Positions 19,527-29,089 of a stretch of 64,000 nucleotides of DNA are shown here, one piece after another. Numbering within the stretch: position 1 is the stretch's first letter; the number at the start of each line of letters is the position of its first letter. Made by a program: the position numbers and the translations under genes. The DNA comes from Kribbella sp. CA-293567 (lineage in GTDB: Bacteria; Actinomycetota; Actinomycetes; Propionibacteriales; Kribbellaceae), in NCBI RefSeq assembly GCF_027627575.1, contig NZ_CP114065.1, forward strand, positions 2,294,001-2,358,000. The letters run 5' to 3'. The notes beneath the pieces were generated by a model. That model was not told the DNA's origin. It saw only the letters and a program-made list of their open reading frames with translations, and made no database searches.

Positions 19527-19583
19527 CGCATGCTGTCGTTCGGACCATCACGGAAAGTACCGGTCGGCCGCCACAGTTGAGCT

Positions 19584-20621
19584 ATGCAGACAGCGAAGGC
19601 AGTAGTGGTCTACGGCGCGACCGGGCACACCGGCCGCTTCATCGTCGCCGAACTCGTCCAGCGAGGGTTCACCGCGATCCTGTCCGGGCGGGACGCGGCC
19701 AAGCTCAGGACACTGGCCGCGGAGTGGGACGGCCTCACCGTTCGCCCAGCCGCCATCGATGACCCTGAGGCGCTGGATCAGGCGCTTTCCGGAGCAGCAG
19801 CGGTGATCAACGCCGCTGGTCCCTTCGCGGTGACGGCAGGACCCGTGGTCGAGGCTGCACTGCGTGCCAGGATCCCGTACGTCGATGTCGCGGCGGAGAT
19901 CGAGGCGAACGTCGCGATGTTCGCCGACTATGCGGAGGCCGCCCGTGAGGCAGGCGTTGCCGTCGTACCGGCGATGGCCTTCTACGGCGGTCTCGGCGAC
20001 CTGCTCGCGACTGCGGCTATGGGCGAGTGGGCCGGCGCAGACGAGGTGCACGTCGCCTACGGCCTGAACAGCTGGCACCCGACCCCCGGCACCCGTACCG
20101 CAGGGCAGGTGTCCCACGACCGTCGCGGCGGCCGCCGGGTCCGCTTCCGGGACGGCGAGCTGCAGTACCACGACGAGCGGCCGGTGCAGCAGGCCTGGGA
20201 CTTCCCGGATCCGGTGGGGCGGCGAGAGGTGATCGCCGGGTTCACCATGACCGACGTGGTGACGATCCCGAGCCACCTGACGGTCTCCGAGGTGCGCACG
20301 TACATGTCGATCGAGGCGGCCAAGGACCTGTCCGACGAGGACACCCCGGAGCCAACGGCCGTCGACAGCTCGGGCCGCTCGGACCAGACGTTCGTAGTGG
20401 ACGTCGTGGTCCGCAGTGGAGGCGACGAACGCCGCACGTCAGCCAACGGCCAGGACATCTACGCCATCACGGCACCGCTGGCTGTAGAGGCCGTCCAGCG
20501 CATCCTGGCCGGACAGACCCGGACCATCGGCGTCGCCTCCGCCGGTCAACTGTTCGGCGCCGAGGATTTCCTCCGGTCCTTGACGCCGACTCTGTCGATC
20601 AGCGGCATGCCGAAGCTGTAG
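19584..20621 (+). CDS. NAD(P)-binding saccharopine dehydrogenase-like protein
   Basis: 345 aa. The N-terminal Rossmann motif is VVYGATGHTGRFIVAELVQRG, followed by LSGRDAAKL and VINAAGPFAVTAGPVVEAAL, the pattern of saccharopine dehydrogenase/trans-acting enoyl reductase-like proteins. These include atypical reductases acting on lipids or polyketides; the substrate here is unknown. It is transcribed divergently from the GlxA-type regulator. A strong terminator follows. Confidence 0.8.
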   Translation: MQTAKAVVVYGATGHTGRFIVAELVQRGFTAILSGRDAAKLRTLAAEWDGLTVRPAAIDDPEALDQALSGAAAVINAAGPFAVTAGPVVEAALRARIPYVDVAAEIEANVAMFADYAEAAREAGVAVVPAMAFYGGLGDLLATAAMGEWAGADEVHVAYGLNSWHPTPGTRTAGQVSHDRRGGRRVRFRDGELQYHDERPVQQAWDFPDPVGRREVIAGFTMTDVVTIPSHLTVSEVRTYMSIEAAKDLSDEDTPEPTAVDSSGRSDQTFVVDVVVRSGGDERRTSANGQDIYAITAPLAVEAVQRILAGQTRTIGVASAGQLFGAEDFLRSLTPTLSISGMPKL

Positions 20622-20636
20622 CCCGCGGCTCAAGAC

Positions 20637-20672
20637 AACAGCCGCCGGGACTGATGGGTCCCGGCGGCTGTT
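20637..20672. terminator. Strong terminator between convergent genes
   Basis: A perfect 15-bp stem (AACAGCCGCCGGGAC and its complement) with a 6-nt loop lies between the oxidoreductase stop and the cyclophilin stop on the other strand. The AA/TT ends give a short U run in either direction. Confidence 0.85.
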
Positions 20673-20705
20673 CTCGGTATTGCTCGCTGTCAGTGGCTCT
20701 GTCGG

Positions 20706-21458
20706 TCAGTGGCTCAGCCGGAGAGCCAGCAGGATGTCGGTCTTGCGGTTGGGGTTGCCGTCCACCGGAGCCGGTGTCTCCGGGGTGGGCTTGACGCCGG
20801 CGGCGGCCACCCGGTCGATCGCCTTGAGACCGAGGCGGTCCACCGAGCCGAAGACGGTGTAGTCCGGGCGGAGGCGGGAGTCGCCGAAGACCAGGAAGAA
20901 CTGGCTGCCGTTGGTGTTCGGGCCGGCGTTGGCCATCGCCAGCGTGCCACGGGCGTAGACCTTGCGGGTGCCGGTGGCGTCGCCCGGCCAGTTCGGCAGG
21001 TCGGTCGGGAGCTCGTCCTTGTACGAGTAGCCCGGGCCGCGCTCACCGGTGCCGGTCGGGTCGCCGCACTGCAGCACCTTGAGGGTGTCGTAGAGCGTCA
21101 GCCGGTGGCAGGTGGTGAAGTTGTAGAAGCGGCTCTTGGCCAGGTGCAGGAAGCTCTGCACCGTGCAGGGCGCCTTCGCCCGGTCCAGCGACAGCAGCAT
21201 CGGCCCCTGGTTGGTGGCCAGCAGCACCTTCACGATGCCCTTGTCCGGGGTGCGCTTGGGGTCCGGCGGCAGCGACACCGGCCGGGGCGACGGGTCGTCA
21301 GGAGTGGCGACATAGCCGCACGGGCCGTTGGTGGTCGTCGGCGGAGCTGCTGCTTGCGGTGTCGCAGTCGCGGTGGGCTGAGCGAGCGCGGTACCGGTGG
21401 TGGACAGCAGCCCTGCGACGGTCAGCGCCGCGCAGGCGATGACACTGGTTGCTCTCAT
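20706..21458 (-). CDS. Secreted cyclophilin-type peptidyl-prolyl isomerase
   Basis: 250 aa, ATG with AGAAGGAGA upstream. A Sec signal peptide (MRATSVIACAALTVAGLLSTTGTALA) is followed by a Pro/Thr-rich linker and a cyclophilin domain: FYNFTTCHRL, ARGTLAMANAGPNTNGSQFFLVF and YTVFGSVDR. Key residues for the isomerase pocket (Q-F-F, the F in VFG) are kept. It would assist folding of exported proteins outside the membrane. The gene ends at the shared terminator and lies downstream of the GH92 gene on the same strand, 28 bp away. Confidence 0.9.
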   Translation of the reverse strand: MRATSVIACAALTVAGLLSTTGTALAQPTATATPQAAAPPTTTNGPCGYVATPDDPSPRPVSLPPDPKRTPDKGIVKVLLATNQGPMLLSLDRAKAPCTVQSFLHLAKSRFYNFTTCHRLTLYDTLKVLQCGDPTGTGERGPGYSYKDELPTDLPNWPGDATGTRKVYARGTLAMANAGPNTNGSQFFLVFGDSRLRPDYTVFGSVDRLGLKAIDRVAAAGVKPTPETPAPVDGNPNRKTDILLALRLSH

Positions 21459-21486
21459 CGATGGTCTCCTTCTGGGGCGATCGGGA

Positions 21487-24400
21487 TCAGCCGGTGGCCA
21501 GCGTGAAGATCCGCAGGTCGCGGTTCTTCGGCAGCGTCACGCTAACCGGTGTCCTGCCCGCCGGGAAGGTGAACGGGGCAGTAGCGAAGATGTGGGTGGT
21601 GACATTGTCCTTGCCGCCACCCGCCTCGTTCCGGTACGGCGTGGTGGCGACGACCAGGTTGCCGAAGCGCACGGTGTCGCCGCCTCCGCCTAGGGTCCAG
21701 TCGCTGAAGGACAGGTCGACCGGGCCGGTGCTGCCGTCGGAGTACGTCAGGGTGGCCGTGCCCTGCTGGTTGCCGTTGACCGCGCTGCCGACGAAGGACA
21801 GCTTGGTCGCCCCGGCCGGGAGGTTCAGCTTGAGGAGTTGCCCGTCCGCAGGCACGTTGTCGGGATCGCCGACCGGTACTGCGGGCCAGGTGAACGTCAG
21901 GCCTTCCTTGGTGACAGTGGCGCCGGGAGCGAGTCCCGCAGCTGCCAACGCCTGACGGGAGTAGCTGACGCCACCACCGTCGTAGTCGGCTTCGTTGTGG
22001 TCGCCAGTGTCGTCTGAGGCCGCGACGCCTTCGCGGAGTACGGAGAAGGAGTTGGGCTCGCCTACGACGACAGTGAATCCCAATCGGGGGAGTGCGGTGC
22101 CGTCTGCTGCTTGGAGAGCGACAGTGACCGAGTACCGGCCGTCCGGCGTACCGGGGGCTGCGGTGATAGTCACTGGTGCGCTGCCGATGCCAGTGGTTGG
22201 GTCCACTGTGAAGGTGCCGCTTGCAGGAGACGCAGTGAGTCCGGCGGGTGCGGTCACGGAGTACTTCACGCTGGTGGCCTTGCCGCTGAGGCGGTGGGCC
22301 TTGATGGCCACAGGAGCGCTGGTGGTCCCCGGCGCGACCACTACCCGGCTCGTGTCGGTGGAGGTCTGGAAGGGGATCTCCCCGGTCCGCCAAGAGCGCG
22401 GCGTGTCATTGGGCCCGGTGCCCCAGGACTTGTTGGGCGTAGCGCCCAGGACGAAGTCGAGCTTGCCGCCCTTCTTCACCACGTCCTCGTCCAGCCATGG
22501 CTTGGTCGACGGCTGCCCGTCCACCTTCAAGCTCTGCACGTACTGCGCGGGTGCCTCGGGCGCGTTGATCTCGATCGACTTGCCACGCTCGCGGTGGATG
22601 ACCGCCTTCGGGAACAGCGGAGCGGCCACCTGCAGGTCCGCGCGGCTCGGCACCTCGGGGTACAGGCCCAGAGCGGTCCAGACGTACCAGGACGACATGG
22701 CGCCCAGATCGTCGTTGCCGGGAATGCCGCCGGTGGTGGTGTTCCACAGCTGGTTCATGGCCTGCCGAAGCGTCTCCTGTGCCTTCCACGGCTGGCCGCT
22801 GTAGTTGTAGATCCAGGGAGTGTTGATGGACGGCTCGTTGTCCATCTCGGCGTGCAGTGCTCCGGCCCTGGTCAGTGCCCAGTTGCCGTCGGCGTCCTTG
22901 AAGAACGCGTCCAGCCGCTGGTTGACCTTCTCCGTGCCGCCCATCGCGTCGAAGAGCCCGGCCCGGTTGTGCGGGATCATCCAGGTGTACTGCGCGCTGC
23001 TGCCTTCGGCGAACCCGTCCCCGGTCGACGGCTCGAAGCCCGGCCACGCGCCGTTCTCGTCCCGGTTCTGGATGTAGCCGCCGTTCTCCGGGTTGAAGAC
23101 GTTCTGCCAGTACTGCGACCGCCGGAGGAACTTGTCGTACGTCGGGCCGTCGTTGGTCTTCAGCGCCAGTTGGGCGATCGCGAAATCCGCGGTGGTGTCC
23201 TCGAGCGTCTCGACCGCGCCACCCCACGCGTTGGACTTGGTGGGGATGTAGTGCAGCGCGAGGTACTTGTCGAGCGACGGGCGCTGGCCGATCGACATGA
23301 CCGGCTTGCCGGCCGAGCTGAGGTCTTTGGCCGTCGGCACGGTTGCGGCCTTCACCAGCGACTTCAGGGCGGCGCGGGCGTCGAAGTTGGTGCCGCCGAA
23401 GGCGTAGATGCCTGCCACTGCAGGGGCGGACGGGTCGCCGGTCATCACCGCAGTACTGCCGGAGGCGTGGGTCCAGCGGTCCCAGATGCCGCCATTCTGG
23501 TTCGCTTGGTTCAGCAGCGACTGGGCGATGTCACCGGCCTTGCGTGGCTCCAGCAGAGCCAGTAGCTGGACCTGTGAGCGGTAGACGTCCCAGCCGGAGA
23601 AGGTCGCGTACTGCGCTTGCTGCGGCGCTTTCACGAAGTGCTTCTTCTGGTCGAAGCCCCAGTACTCGCCGTTGACGTCGCTGAACACATTGGGGTGCAG
23701 CAGCGCGTGGTAGAGCGCCGTGTAGAAGGTGGTTCGCGAGGCGGTCGTGCCGCCGGTGACCTCGATCTTGCTCAGCTGGTCACGCCAGGCCTGCTTCGTG
23801 GCGGCCGCTGTCTTCTCCAGCGAGGTGCCGGCCGGGTTCTCGGCCTGCAGGTTCGCCTGGGCGTTCTCCTTGCTCACGTAGGAGATGCCGACACGCATGT
23901 TGACCGTCTTGGCGTCGAAGCCGACGTACCCGCCGGAGCCCTTGTTGGCGGGCATCCAGCCGTCAGCCCCGTACGACGTACCGCCCTGGGCGCTCGTGCT
24001 GCCAGGGGTGACAGTCGTGTCCTTCCAGGTGCCCGTCTTGGCGAACGGCTGGTCGAACTCGGCCACGAAGTGCAGCGTGTAGTAGCTGCGCCGCCCGACG
24101 GACGCGAGGTAGCCGCAGAAGTTGCCGGCGGTCACCGAGCCGGTGATGGTCCGCTTGGCCGGGTCGATCGCGATCTGGGCATCGCTGCTGCCGACCTGCG
24201 AGTTCGAGGTGCGGAAGAGCAACGAGGCGGCCTTGTCGGCCGGGAAGGTGAACTTGGCGGCGCCGGTGCGGGTGCTCGCCGTCAGCTCGGTGGTGACGCC
24301 AGAGTCGAGCCCCACCTTGTAGTAGCCCGGGTTGGCGACCTCGTTGGCGTGGGAGAACGTGCTGGCGTACAGAGCGTCCTTGGCGTCGGCCTGAGGAGAG

Positions 24401-24891
24401 GTGATGACCTCACCGGCGTGCGGGAAGACGGGGATGTCGCCGGAGCCACCTGCACACCCGGTGCCCGACATGTGGGTCAGGCTGAAGCCGCGGATCCTCG
24501 TGGCGTCGTACAGATAGCCGCCGGGGGCCGCTGTGCGGTAAGCGTTCCCCCTGCTCGTCTCTGGGCTGAAGGAGAACATCCCGAACGGCGCGACGGCCCC
24601 GGGGAAGACATTGCCCAGGTTGGATGTCCCGATGAGCGGGTCGACGTGCTCTGTCGGGTCCGCGGAGCTCTGGGTGATCCGTGACGCCCCGACGGCCTGG
24701 GCCGAGCGAAGACCGGGTGGCGTGGCGTCTGGCGTGGCAGTGGTCGGCTGCGGCTTCCCACTGGAGCCAGGTGGAGCCGGACTAGGCCCGGCAAGTGCTG
24801 AGGTTGTCAGCGAGACGGCTGCGATCAAGGACCCAGCCAGTACTACGGACGCGCGGCGGCGCAGGGCGGACTTCTTCAAGGGGTTCCCCAC
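21487..24891 (-). CDS. Secreted GH92 family alpha-mannosidase
   Basis: 1134 aa. A basic signal peptide covers residues 1-35. A Pro-rich linker leads to the GH92 N-terminal sandwich (VDPLIGTSNLGNVFPGAVAPFG, LTHMSGTGCAGGSGDIPVFP). The (alpha/alpha)6 catalytic domain has VYRSQVQLLALLEP and the catalytic-region signature GNDDLGAMSSWYVW. A NEW3-type beta domain (about 810-905) and a C-terminal sugar-binding-like domain (about 910-1134) follow. GH92 enzymes are Ca-dependent exo-alpha-mannosidases, often acting on fungal or plant mannan and N-glycans. The GTG start has a poorly spaced ribosome site; a TTG 12 nt downstream is an alternative. Confidence 0.9.
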   Translation of the reverse strand: MGNPLKKSALRRRASVVLAGSLIAAVSLTTSALAGPSPAPPGSSGKPQPTTATPDATPPGLRSAQAVGASRITQSSADPTEHVDPLIGTSNLGNVFPGAVAPFGMFSFSPETSRGNAYRTAAPGGYLYDATRIRGFSLTHMSGTGCAGGSGDIPVFPHAGEVITSPQADAKDALYASTFSHANEVANPGYYKVGLDSGVTTELTASTRTGAAKFTFPADKAASLLFRTSNSQVGSSDAQIAIDPAKRTITGSVTAGNFCGYLASVGRRSYYTLHFVAEFDQPFAKTGTWKDTTVTPGSTSAQGGTSYGADGWMPANKGSGGYVGFDAKTVNMRVGISYVSKENAQANLQAENPAGTSLEKTAAATKQAWRDQLSKIEVTGGTTASRTTFYTALYHALLHPNVFSDVNGEYWGFDQKKHFVKAPQQAQYATFSGWDVYRSQVQLLALLEPRKAGDIAQSLLNQANQNGGIWDRWTHASGSTAVMTGDPSAPAVAGIYAFGGTNFDARAALKSLVKAATVPTAKDLSSAGKPVMSIGQRPSLDKYLALHYIPTKSNAWGGAVETLEDTTADFAIAQLALKTNDGPTYDKFLRRSQYWQNVFNPENGGYIQNRDENGAWPGFEPSTGDGFAEGSSAQYTWMIPHNRAGLFDAMGGTEKVNQRLDAFFKDADGNWALTRAGALHAEMDNEPSINTPWIYNYSGQPWKAQETLRQAMNQLWNTTTGGIPGNDDLGAMSSWYVWTALGLYPEVPSRADLQVAAPLFPKAVIHRERGKSIEINAPEAPAQYVQSLKVDGQPSTKPWLDEDVVKKGGKLDFVLGATPNKSWGTGPNDTPRSWRTGEIPFQTSTDTSRVVVAPGTTSAPVAIKAHRLSGKATSVKYSVTAPAGLTASPASGTFTVDPTTGIGSAPVTITAAPGTPDGRYSVTVALQAADGTALPRLGFTVVVGEPNSFSVLREGVAASDDTGDHNEADYDGGGVSYSRQALAAAGLAPGATVTKEGLTFTWPAVPVGDPDNVPADGQLLKLNLPAGATKLSFVGSAVNGNQQGTATLTYSDGSTGPVDLSFSDWTLGGGGDTVRFGNLVVATTPYRNEAGGGKDNVTTHIFATAPFTFPAGRTPVSVTLPKNRDLRIFTLATG

Positions 24892-25001
24892 CTTCGACGT
24901 CGATTCACGGGCGGCGTGACATCGTTGTCAGCAATAGATAGCCGACGATCTGCTACCTGGCAACCCCGGAGCGTGAGATCGGCCGATTTCGGTCGGCCCG
25001 C

Positions 25002-25007
25002 TACGGT
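25002..25007 (+). promoter_or_regulatory. -10 box TACGGT for the DUF985 cupin gene
   Basis: TACGGT is followed by 6 nt and the ATG, with no ribosome binding site, the same layout as several other genes in the window. Confidence 0.45.
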
Positions 25008-25013
25008 CTGGGC

Positions 25014-25451
25014 ATGGCGACTGACGAGCGGCCGGAGTTGGCAGCTGTGCTGGGGTTGGAGCAGCACCCGGAGGGTGGGTGGTTCCGGGAGACGTGGCGG
25101 TCGGAGGTGTCGTTCCGGCCCGACGGGTACGACGGTGACCGGGCCAGTGCGACGGCGATCTACTTCCTGCTGGCGCCGGGGGAGGAGTCGCGCTGGCATC
25201 GGGTGCGGTCGGCGGAGATCTGGTTGTGGCACAGCGGTGGGCCGCTGACGCTGGAACTCGGCGGCACGGGGGACGACCCGGGCGAGCCGCAGGCCATCAC
25301 GCTGGGACCTGACGTCAAGGCAGGCCAGCACCCGCAGGCCGTAGTACCGGCGGGTGCTTGGCAAGCTGCTCGGCCGACAGGGGATCAGCCGGTCCTGGTG
25401 TCCTGCATCGTCTCCCCGGGGTTCGACTTCGCCGACTTCACCCTGCGCTGA
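25014..25451 (+). CDS. Cupin domain protein (DUF985 family)
   Basis: 145 aa. It matches DUF985 cupins: LEQHPEGGWFRETWRSE at the N-terminus, TAIYFLLAPGEESRWHRVRSAEIWLWHSGGPL in the middle and VPAGAWQAARP later. The His residues of ESRWHRV and LWHSG are in the usual metal-site area. Such proteins are sugar or epimerase-like cupins of unclear function. It diverges from the GH92 gene and ends 14 bp from the convergent LLM gene. Confidence 0.85.
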   Translation: MATDERPELAAVLGLEQHPEGGWFRETWRSEVSFRPDGYDGDRASATAIYFLLAPGEESRWHRVRSAEIWLWHSGGPLTLELGGTGDDPGEPQAITLGPDVKAGQHPQAVVPAGAWQAARPTGDQPVLVSCIVSPGFDFADFTLR

Positions 25452-25465
25452 ATCAGGATCCTGCG

Positions 25466-26296
25466 CTAGATCAGCACCGTGGCCAGCGCCTCGTAGCCCG
25501 GCAGCAGGTCCGGTCCTTCCTTGCCCAGCTGCTGGATGACGACCTGGTCGGCGCCGGCTTCGAGGTGCGCCTTGAGCCCTTCGGCGATCTCGACCGCGGT
25601 GCCGTGCAGCACGAGTGCGTCGACCAGTTCGTCGCTGCCGCCGTCGGCGAAGTCGTGGTCGCCGAAGCCGAGCCGCTTGAGGTTGCTGGTGTAGTTGCTG
25701 AGCTTCAGGTAGGTCGCCAGGTAGTCACGGCCGACCGCCCGGGCGATCTCGTCGTCGGTCTCGAGCACGATCTTCTGCTCCGGCGCCAGCAGTGCCCCGG
25801 CGCCGAGCGTCTCGCGAGCCTGCCTGGTGTGCTCGGGAGTGGTCAGGTAGGGCAACGCGCCGCCGGTCCGCTCGGCGGAAAGCTTGAGCACCCGCGGACC
25901 GAGGGCGGCCAGCATCCGGCGGTCCACCGGCACCTTGCCGTCGTCGAGCTCGTCCAGGTAGTCGACGATCGTCTCGTACGGCGTCTTGTACTCGCCGGTG
26001 TGCTCGCGGTGCCCGATCCCGATCCCCAGCACGAACCGGCCGGGCTGCTCGGATTCCAGCCGGTGGTAGGACTCCGCGACGGTGGCCGCGTCGTCCTTCC
26101 ACATGTTCACGATGCTGGTCCCGACCACCGCCGTGGTGGTGGACGCGAGCAGGACCTCCGCGTCGCGCAGATCGCCGGGCGGGGAGCCGCCGAGCCACAG
26201 CGTGCCGTACCCCGCCTGCTCGACCCCCGCGGCCAGCTCGGGCCCCCACTTGTCAGCCTGGTGCCAGATCCCGAATCGTCCCAGATCGACCGCCAC
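25466..26296 (-). CDS. LLM-class F420-dependent oxidoreductase
   Basis: 276 aa luciferase-like (beta/alpha)8 barrel with GAGGAG 6 nt before the GTG start. Motifs include FGIWHQADKWGPELAAGVEQAGYGTLWLGG at the N-terminus, FVLGIGIGHREHTG in the middle and EAGADQVVIQQLG near the end. In actinobacteria these enzymes usually use coenzyme F420; the substrate is unknown (families such as TIGR03620 resemble it). It is monocistronic, followed upstream by a 523-bp intergenic region shared with ald. Confidence 0.85.
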   Translation of the reverse strand: MAVDLGRFGIWHQADKWGPELAAGVEQAGYGTLWLGGSPPGDLRDAEVLLASTTTAVVGTSIVNMWKDDAATVAESYHRLESEQPGRFVLGIGIGHREHTGEYKTPYETIVDYLDELDDGKVPVDRRMLAALGPRVLKLSAERTGGALPYLTTPEHTRQARETLGAGALLAPEQKIVLETDDEIARAVGRDYLATYLKLSNYTSNLKRLGFGDHDFADGGSDELVDALVLHGTAVEIAEGLKAHLEAGADQVVIQQLGKEGPDLLPGYEALATVLI

Positions 26297-26819
26297 GTCG
26301 TGCTCCTCTCGTCGGTCCTGAAAAAACGGACACAGTTCAACAACGGCAACAGCGGGCGGACCACCATTCCAGCCTGGATCGCCTCACCTGGCAACGATGG
26401 CAGCTGCAAGCATCCCCGACCCGGGGCCGGCACTCAACGTTCGTTGCCCGGGCAACCATCGGCGAGGGTGCCGCGCGGGGCGGCGGAAACCATCGTGCGC
26501 GACCACGGTTTTTGTTCGGCGATCAACTTCCAGGGGTTTCCCGGCGGGGTACCGGAAAGTAGCTGAACGGGTTAAGAAAAAGCCGCCGGGAAAGAGGCCG
26601 GTAAAGATTAACGGGACTGCCACGCGGCATTCCTGCGCGTCGGCGGCGGACAGGACCAACCCGTCGGGTGGTATGAACCCGGCGGTCGTACACTCGGCAG
26701 CGACCTGGCGTTCCCAACCCCTCGAAACGCCCGGGCCGCGGAGCACAACGATGTGGGCCGCTGCGACTCGGAGAGCATTCAGCCCGAGTCGTCACCTGGA
26801 TACGGAAGAAGGGCAAGTT
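26297..26819. other. 523-bp intergenic region upstream of ald
   Basis: No convincing gene. The ald frame happens to stay open back to 26397, but the translated product is basic, Ser/Pro-rich and unlike any protein I know, and ald begins at 26820. The region contains a 14-bp perfect palindrome (26443-26456), a more A-rich patch at 26570-26620 (TTAAGAAAAAG and AAAGATTAACGG) and a TACACT box at about 26690. It probably holds the regulated promoter of ald; I could not recognise a known riboswitch. Confidence 0.6.
26443..26456. promoter_or_regulatory. 14-bp palindrome upstream of ald
   Basis: GTTGCCCGGGCAAC is a perfect palindrome lying in the ald/LLM intergenic region, 364 bp before ald and 147 bp before the LLM start. 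It could be a regulator site, but there is no direct evidence. Confidence 0.35.
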
Positions 26820-27935
26820 GTGAAGGTCGGAGTACCGAAGGAAGTCAAGAATCACGAGTACCGGGTGGCGATCACCCCGGCCGGCGTGCACGAGTTCGTG
26901 CGCAACGGTCACGAGGTGCTGATCCAGCAGGGGGCCGGTACCGGTTCGCTGCTCCCCGATGAGGAGTTCGTCGCGGCGGGCGCCCGGATCGTCCCCACCG
27001 CCGACGAGGTCTGGGCCGAAGCCGAGCTGGTGCTCAAGGTCAAGGAGCCGGTGGCCGAGGAGTACCACCGGATGCGCAAGGACCAGGTGCTGTTCACCTA
27101 CCTGCACCTGGCCGCGAGCCGGGAGACCACGACCGCGCTGATCGACTCGGGGATCACCGCGATCGCCTACGAGACGGTCCAGCTGCCGGACGGGTCACTG
27201 CCGCTGCTCGCGCCGATGAGCGAGGTCGCGGGCCGGCTGGCGCCGCAGGCCGGTTCGTACCACCTGATGGCCAACGGCGGTGGCCGCGGCGTCCTGATGG
27301 GCGGCGTCTCCGGCGTGCACTCGGCCCGGGTCGTCGTCATCGGCGCCGGCGTCGCGGGCATGAACGCGGCCGCGATCGCGCTCGGCATGCAGGCCGAGGT
27401 GCAGTTGTTCGACCGCAACATCGCCCGGCTGCGGGACGCCGACCGGACCTACCAGGGCCACCTGCGCACGGTCGCGTCGAACGCCTACGAGATCGAGAAG
27501 GCGGTGCTCGAGGCCGACCTGGTGATCGGCGCCGTGCTGGTCACCGGCGCGAAGGCGCCGAAGCTGGTCAGCAACGAGCTGGTCTCGCGGATGAAGCCGG
27601 GCAGCGTGCTGGTCGACATCGCGATCGACCAGGGCGGCTGCTTCGAGGACTCCAAGCCGACCACTCACGCCGACCCGGTCTACCAGGTGCACAACTCGCT
27701 GTTCTACTGCGTCGCCAACATGCCGGGCGCGGTCCCGAACACCTCGACGTACGCGCTCACCAACGTGACCCTGCCGTACGCCGTCGAGCTGGCGAACCTG
27801 GGCTGGCGGGAGGCGCTGAAGCAGGACCACAGCCTCGCGCTCGGCCTGAACACGCACGCCGGCCACATCACCTACGGGCCGGTGGCCGAGGCGCACGGCC
27901 TCGACCAGCTGAAGCTCGACGAGGTGCTGGTCTGA
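26820..27935 (+). CDS. ald: Alanine dehydrogenase
   Basis: 371 aa when started at GTG 26820, the standard Ald length, with GAAGAAGGG as a ribosome site. Motifs are [21 protein letters not shown], the catalytic-lysine region [17 protein letters not shown], the conserved HLAAS, the Rossmann motif [19 protein letters not shown] and [23 protein letters not shown]. It interconverts L-alanine and pyruvate with NAD. It often responds to alanine through an Lrp-type regulator; none lies nearby. The stop overlaps the xerD start. Confidence 0.96.
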   Translation: MKVGVPKEVKNHEYRVAITPAGVHEFVRNGHEVLIQQGAGTGSLLPDEEFVAAGARIVPTADEVWAEAELVLKVKEPVAEEYHRMRKDQVLFTYLHLAASRETTTALIDSGITAIAYETVQLPDGSLPLLAPMSEVAGRLAPQAGSYHLMANGGGRGVLMGGVSGVHSARVVVIGAGVAGMNAAAIALGMQAEVQLFDRNIARLRDADRTYQGHLRTVASNAYEIEKAVLEADLVIGAVLVTGAKAPKLVSNELVSRMKPGSVLVDIAIDQGGCFEDSKPTTHADPVYQVHNSLFYCVANMPGAVPNTSTYALTNVTLPYAVELANLGWREALKQDHSLALGLNTHAGHITYGPVAEAHGLDQLKLDEVLV

Positions 27936-28873
27936 GCCGGGAGATCACGCGGGCGGTCAGCTCCTACCTCGACCATCTGACGGTCGAGCGCGGGCTGGCC
28001 GCCAACACCCTGGCGTCGTACCGCCGCGACCTGCGCCGGTACGACGCCTACCTGGCGGGTGTGGAGATCGACAGCCTCGGCAGGATCTCCGAGGCCGTCG
28101 TCGGCGACTTCCTGATGCGTCTGCGCGAGGGGGATGCCGACCACCCGCCACTGACCGCTTCCAGTGCGGGCCGGACCGTCGTGGCGGTCCGTGGGTTCCA
28201 CAAGTTCCTGCTGCGGGAGGGCCTGACCAGTACCGACCCGGCGACCTCGGTGAAGCCACCTGCGCCGCCGAAGCGGCTACCGAAGGCGCTGTCGGTGGAT
28301 GAGGTCACCCGGATCCTCGCCGCGGCGGCCGGGGCGGAGGCAGAGCCCGCAGTACTGGCGACTCGGGATGCTGCGCTGCTGGAGTTCCTCTACGGGACCG
28401 GCGCGCGTATCTCGGAGGCCGTCGGGCTGGACGTGGACGAGGTCGATCTGGAGGCCGGTGCGGTGCTCCTGCGCGGCAAGGGCAACAAGGAGCGCGTCGT
28501 ACCGGTCGGCTCGTACGCACGCGAGGCGCTGTCGGCGTACCAGGTGCGTGGCCGGCCGGACCTCGTGCAGCGCGGGCGGGGGTCGCACGCGCTGTTCCTG
28601 AACGCCCGCGGCGGCCGGCTGTCCCGTCAGAGCGCCTGGACCGTACTGCGTCGCGCAGCGGAGCGGGCCGGCGTCGCCAAGGAGATCTCGCCGCACACCC
28701 TGCGCCACTCGTTCGCCACCCACCTGCTGGACGGCGGCGCCGACGTACGGGTCGTCCAGGAACTGCTCGGGCACGCCTCCGTCACCACGACGCAGGTGTA
28801 CACCCTGGTCACGGTCGACAAGCTCCGCGAGGTCTACGCGACCTCGCACCCGAGGGCGCTGACCTCCACCTGA
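27932..28873 (+). CDS. xerD: Tyrosine recombinase XerD
   Basis: 313 aa if started at the CTG overlapping the ald stop (CTGA). The frame gives [36 protein letters not shown], the core-binding domain that any XerD needs, and no ATG or GTG lies upstream. The first in-frame GTG (28061) would delete this domain. Catalytic residues are Arg in GTGARISEA, Lys in [33 protein letters not shown] and the Tyr of QVYTLV. It resolves chromosome dimers at dif with XerC. Location matches Rv1701. Confidence 0.92.
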   Translation: MSREITRAVSSYLDHLTVERGLAANTLASYRRDLRRYDAYLAGVEIDSLGRISEAVVGDFLMRLREGDADHPPLTASSAGRTVVAVRGFHKFLLREGLTSTDPATSVKPPAPPKRLPKALSVDEVTRILAAAAGAEAEPAVLATRDAALLEFLYGTGARISEAVGLDVDEVDLEAGAVLLRGKGNKERVVPVGSYAREALSAYQVRGRPDLVQRGRGSHALFLNARGGRLSRQSAWTVLRRAAERAGVAKEISPHTLRHSFATHLLDGGADVRVVQELLGHASVTTTQVYTLVTVDKLREVYATSHPRALTST

Positions 28874-29020
28874 CCGCAGCCCGGCCGGGCCGGCCGACGC
28901 GCCGGGAGCCGATGTGCCGAAATCAACGGCGGTGTGCAATCATTCCGTCACGGTCGGTCACTCTGGCGGAGTGATCACCCGTGTCCGGAAGGACGGCCGA
29001 CCCCGCTGCGGAGTGGCTGG

Positions 29021-29049
29021 TTGAGAGTGCTTGAATGCACGCTTACAGT
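29021..29049 (+). promoter_or_regulatory. Promoter of the parA-scpAB-rluB operon
   Basis: -35 TTGAGA (29021-29026), a 17-bp spacer and -10 TACAGT (29044-29049) form the best vegetative promoter in the window. Transcription would start near 29056, leaving a leader of about 34 nt before the ATG with an AAAGG ribosome site. It lies in the 216-bp gap after xerD. Confidence 0.7.
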
Positions 29050-29089
29050 CGCTGGGATCGCCCGTATCGGTTGAAAGGTTTGACGAGTC

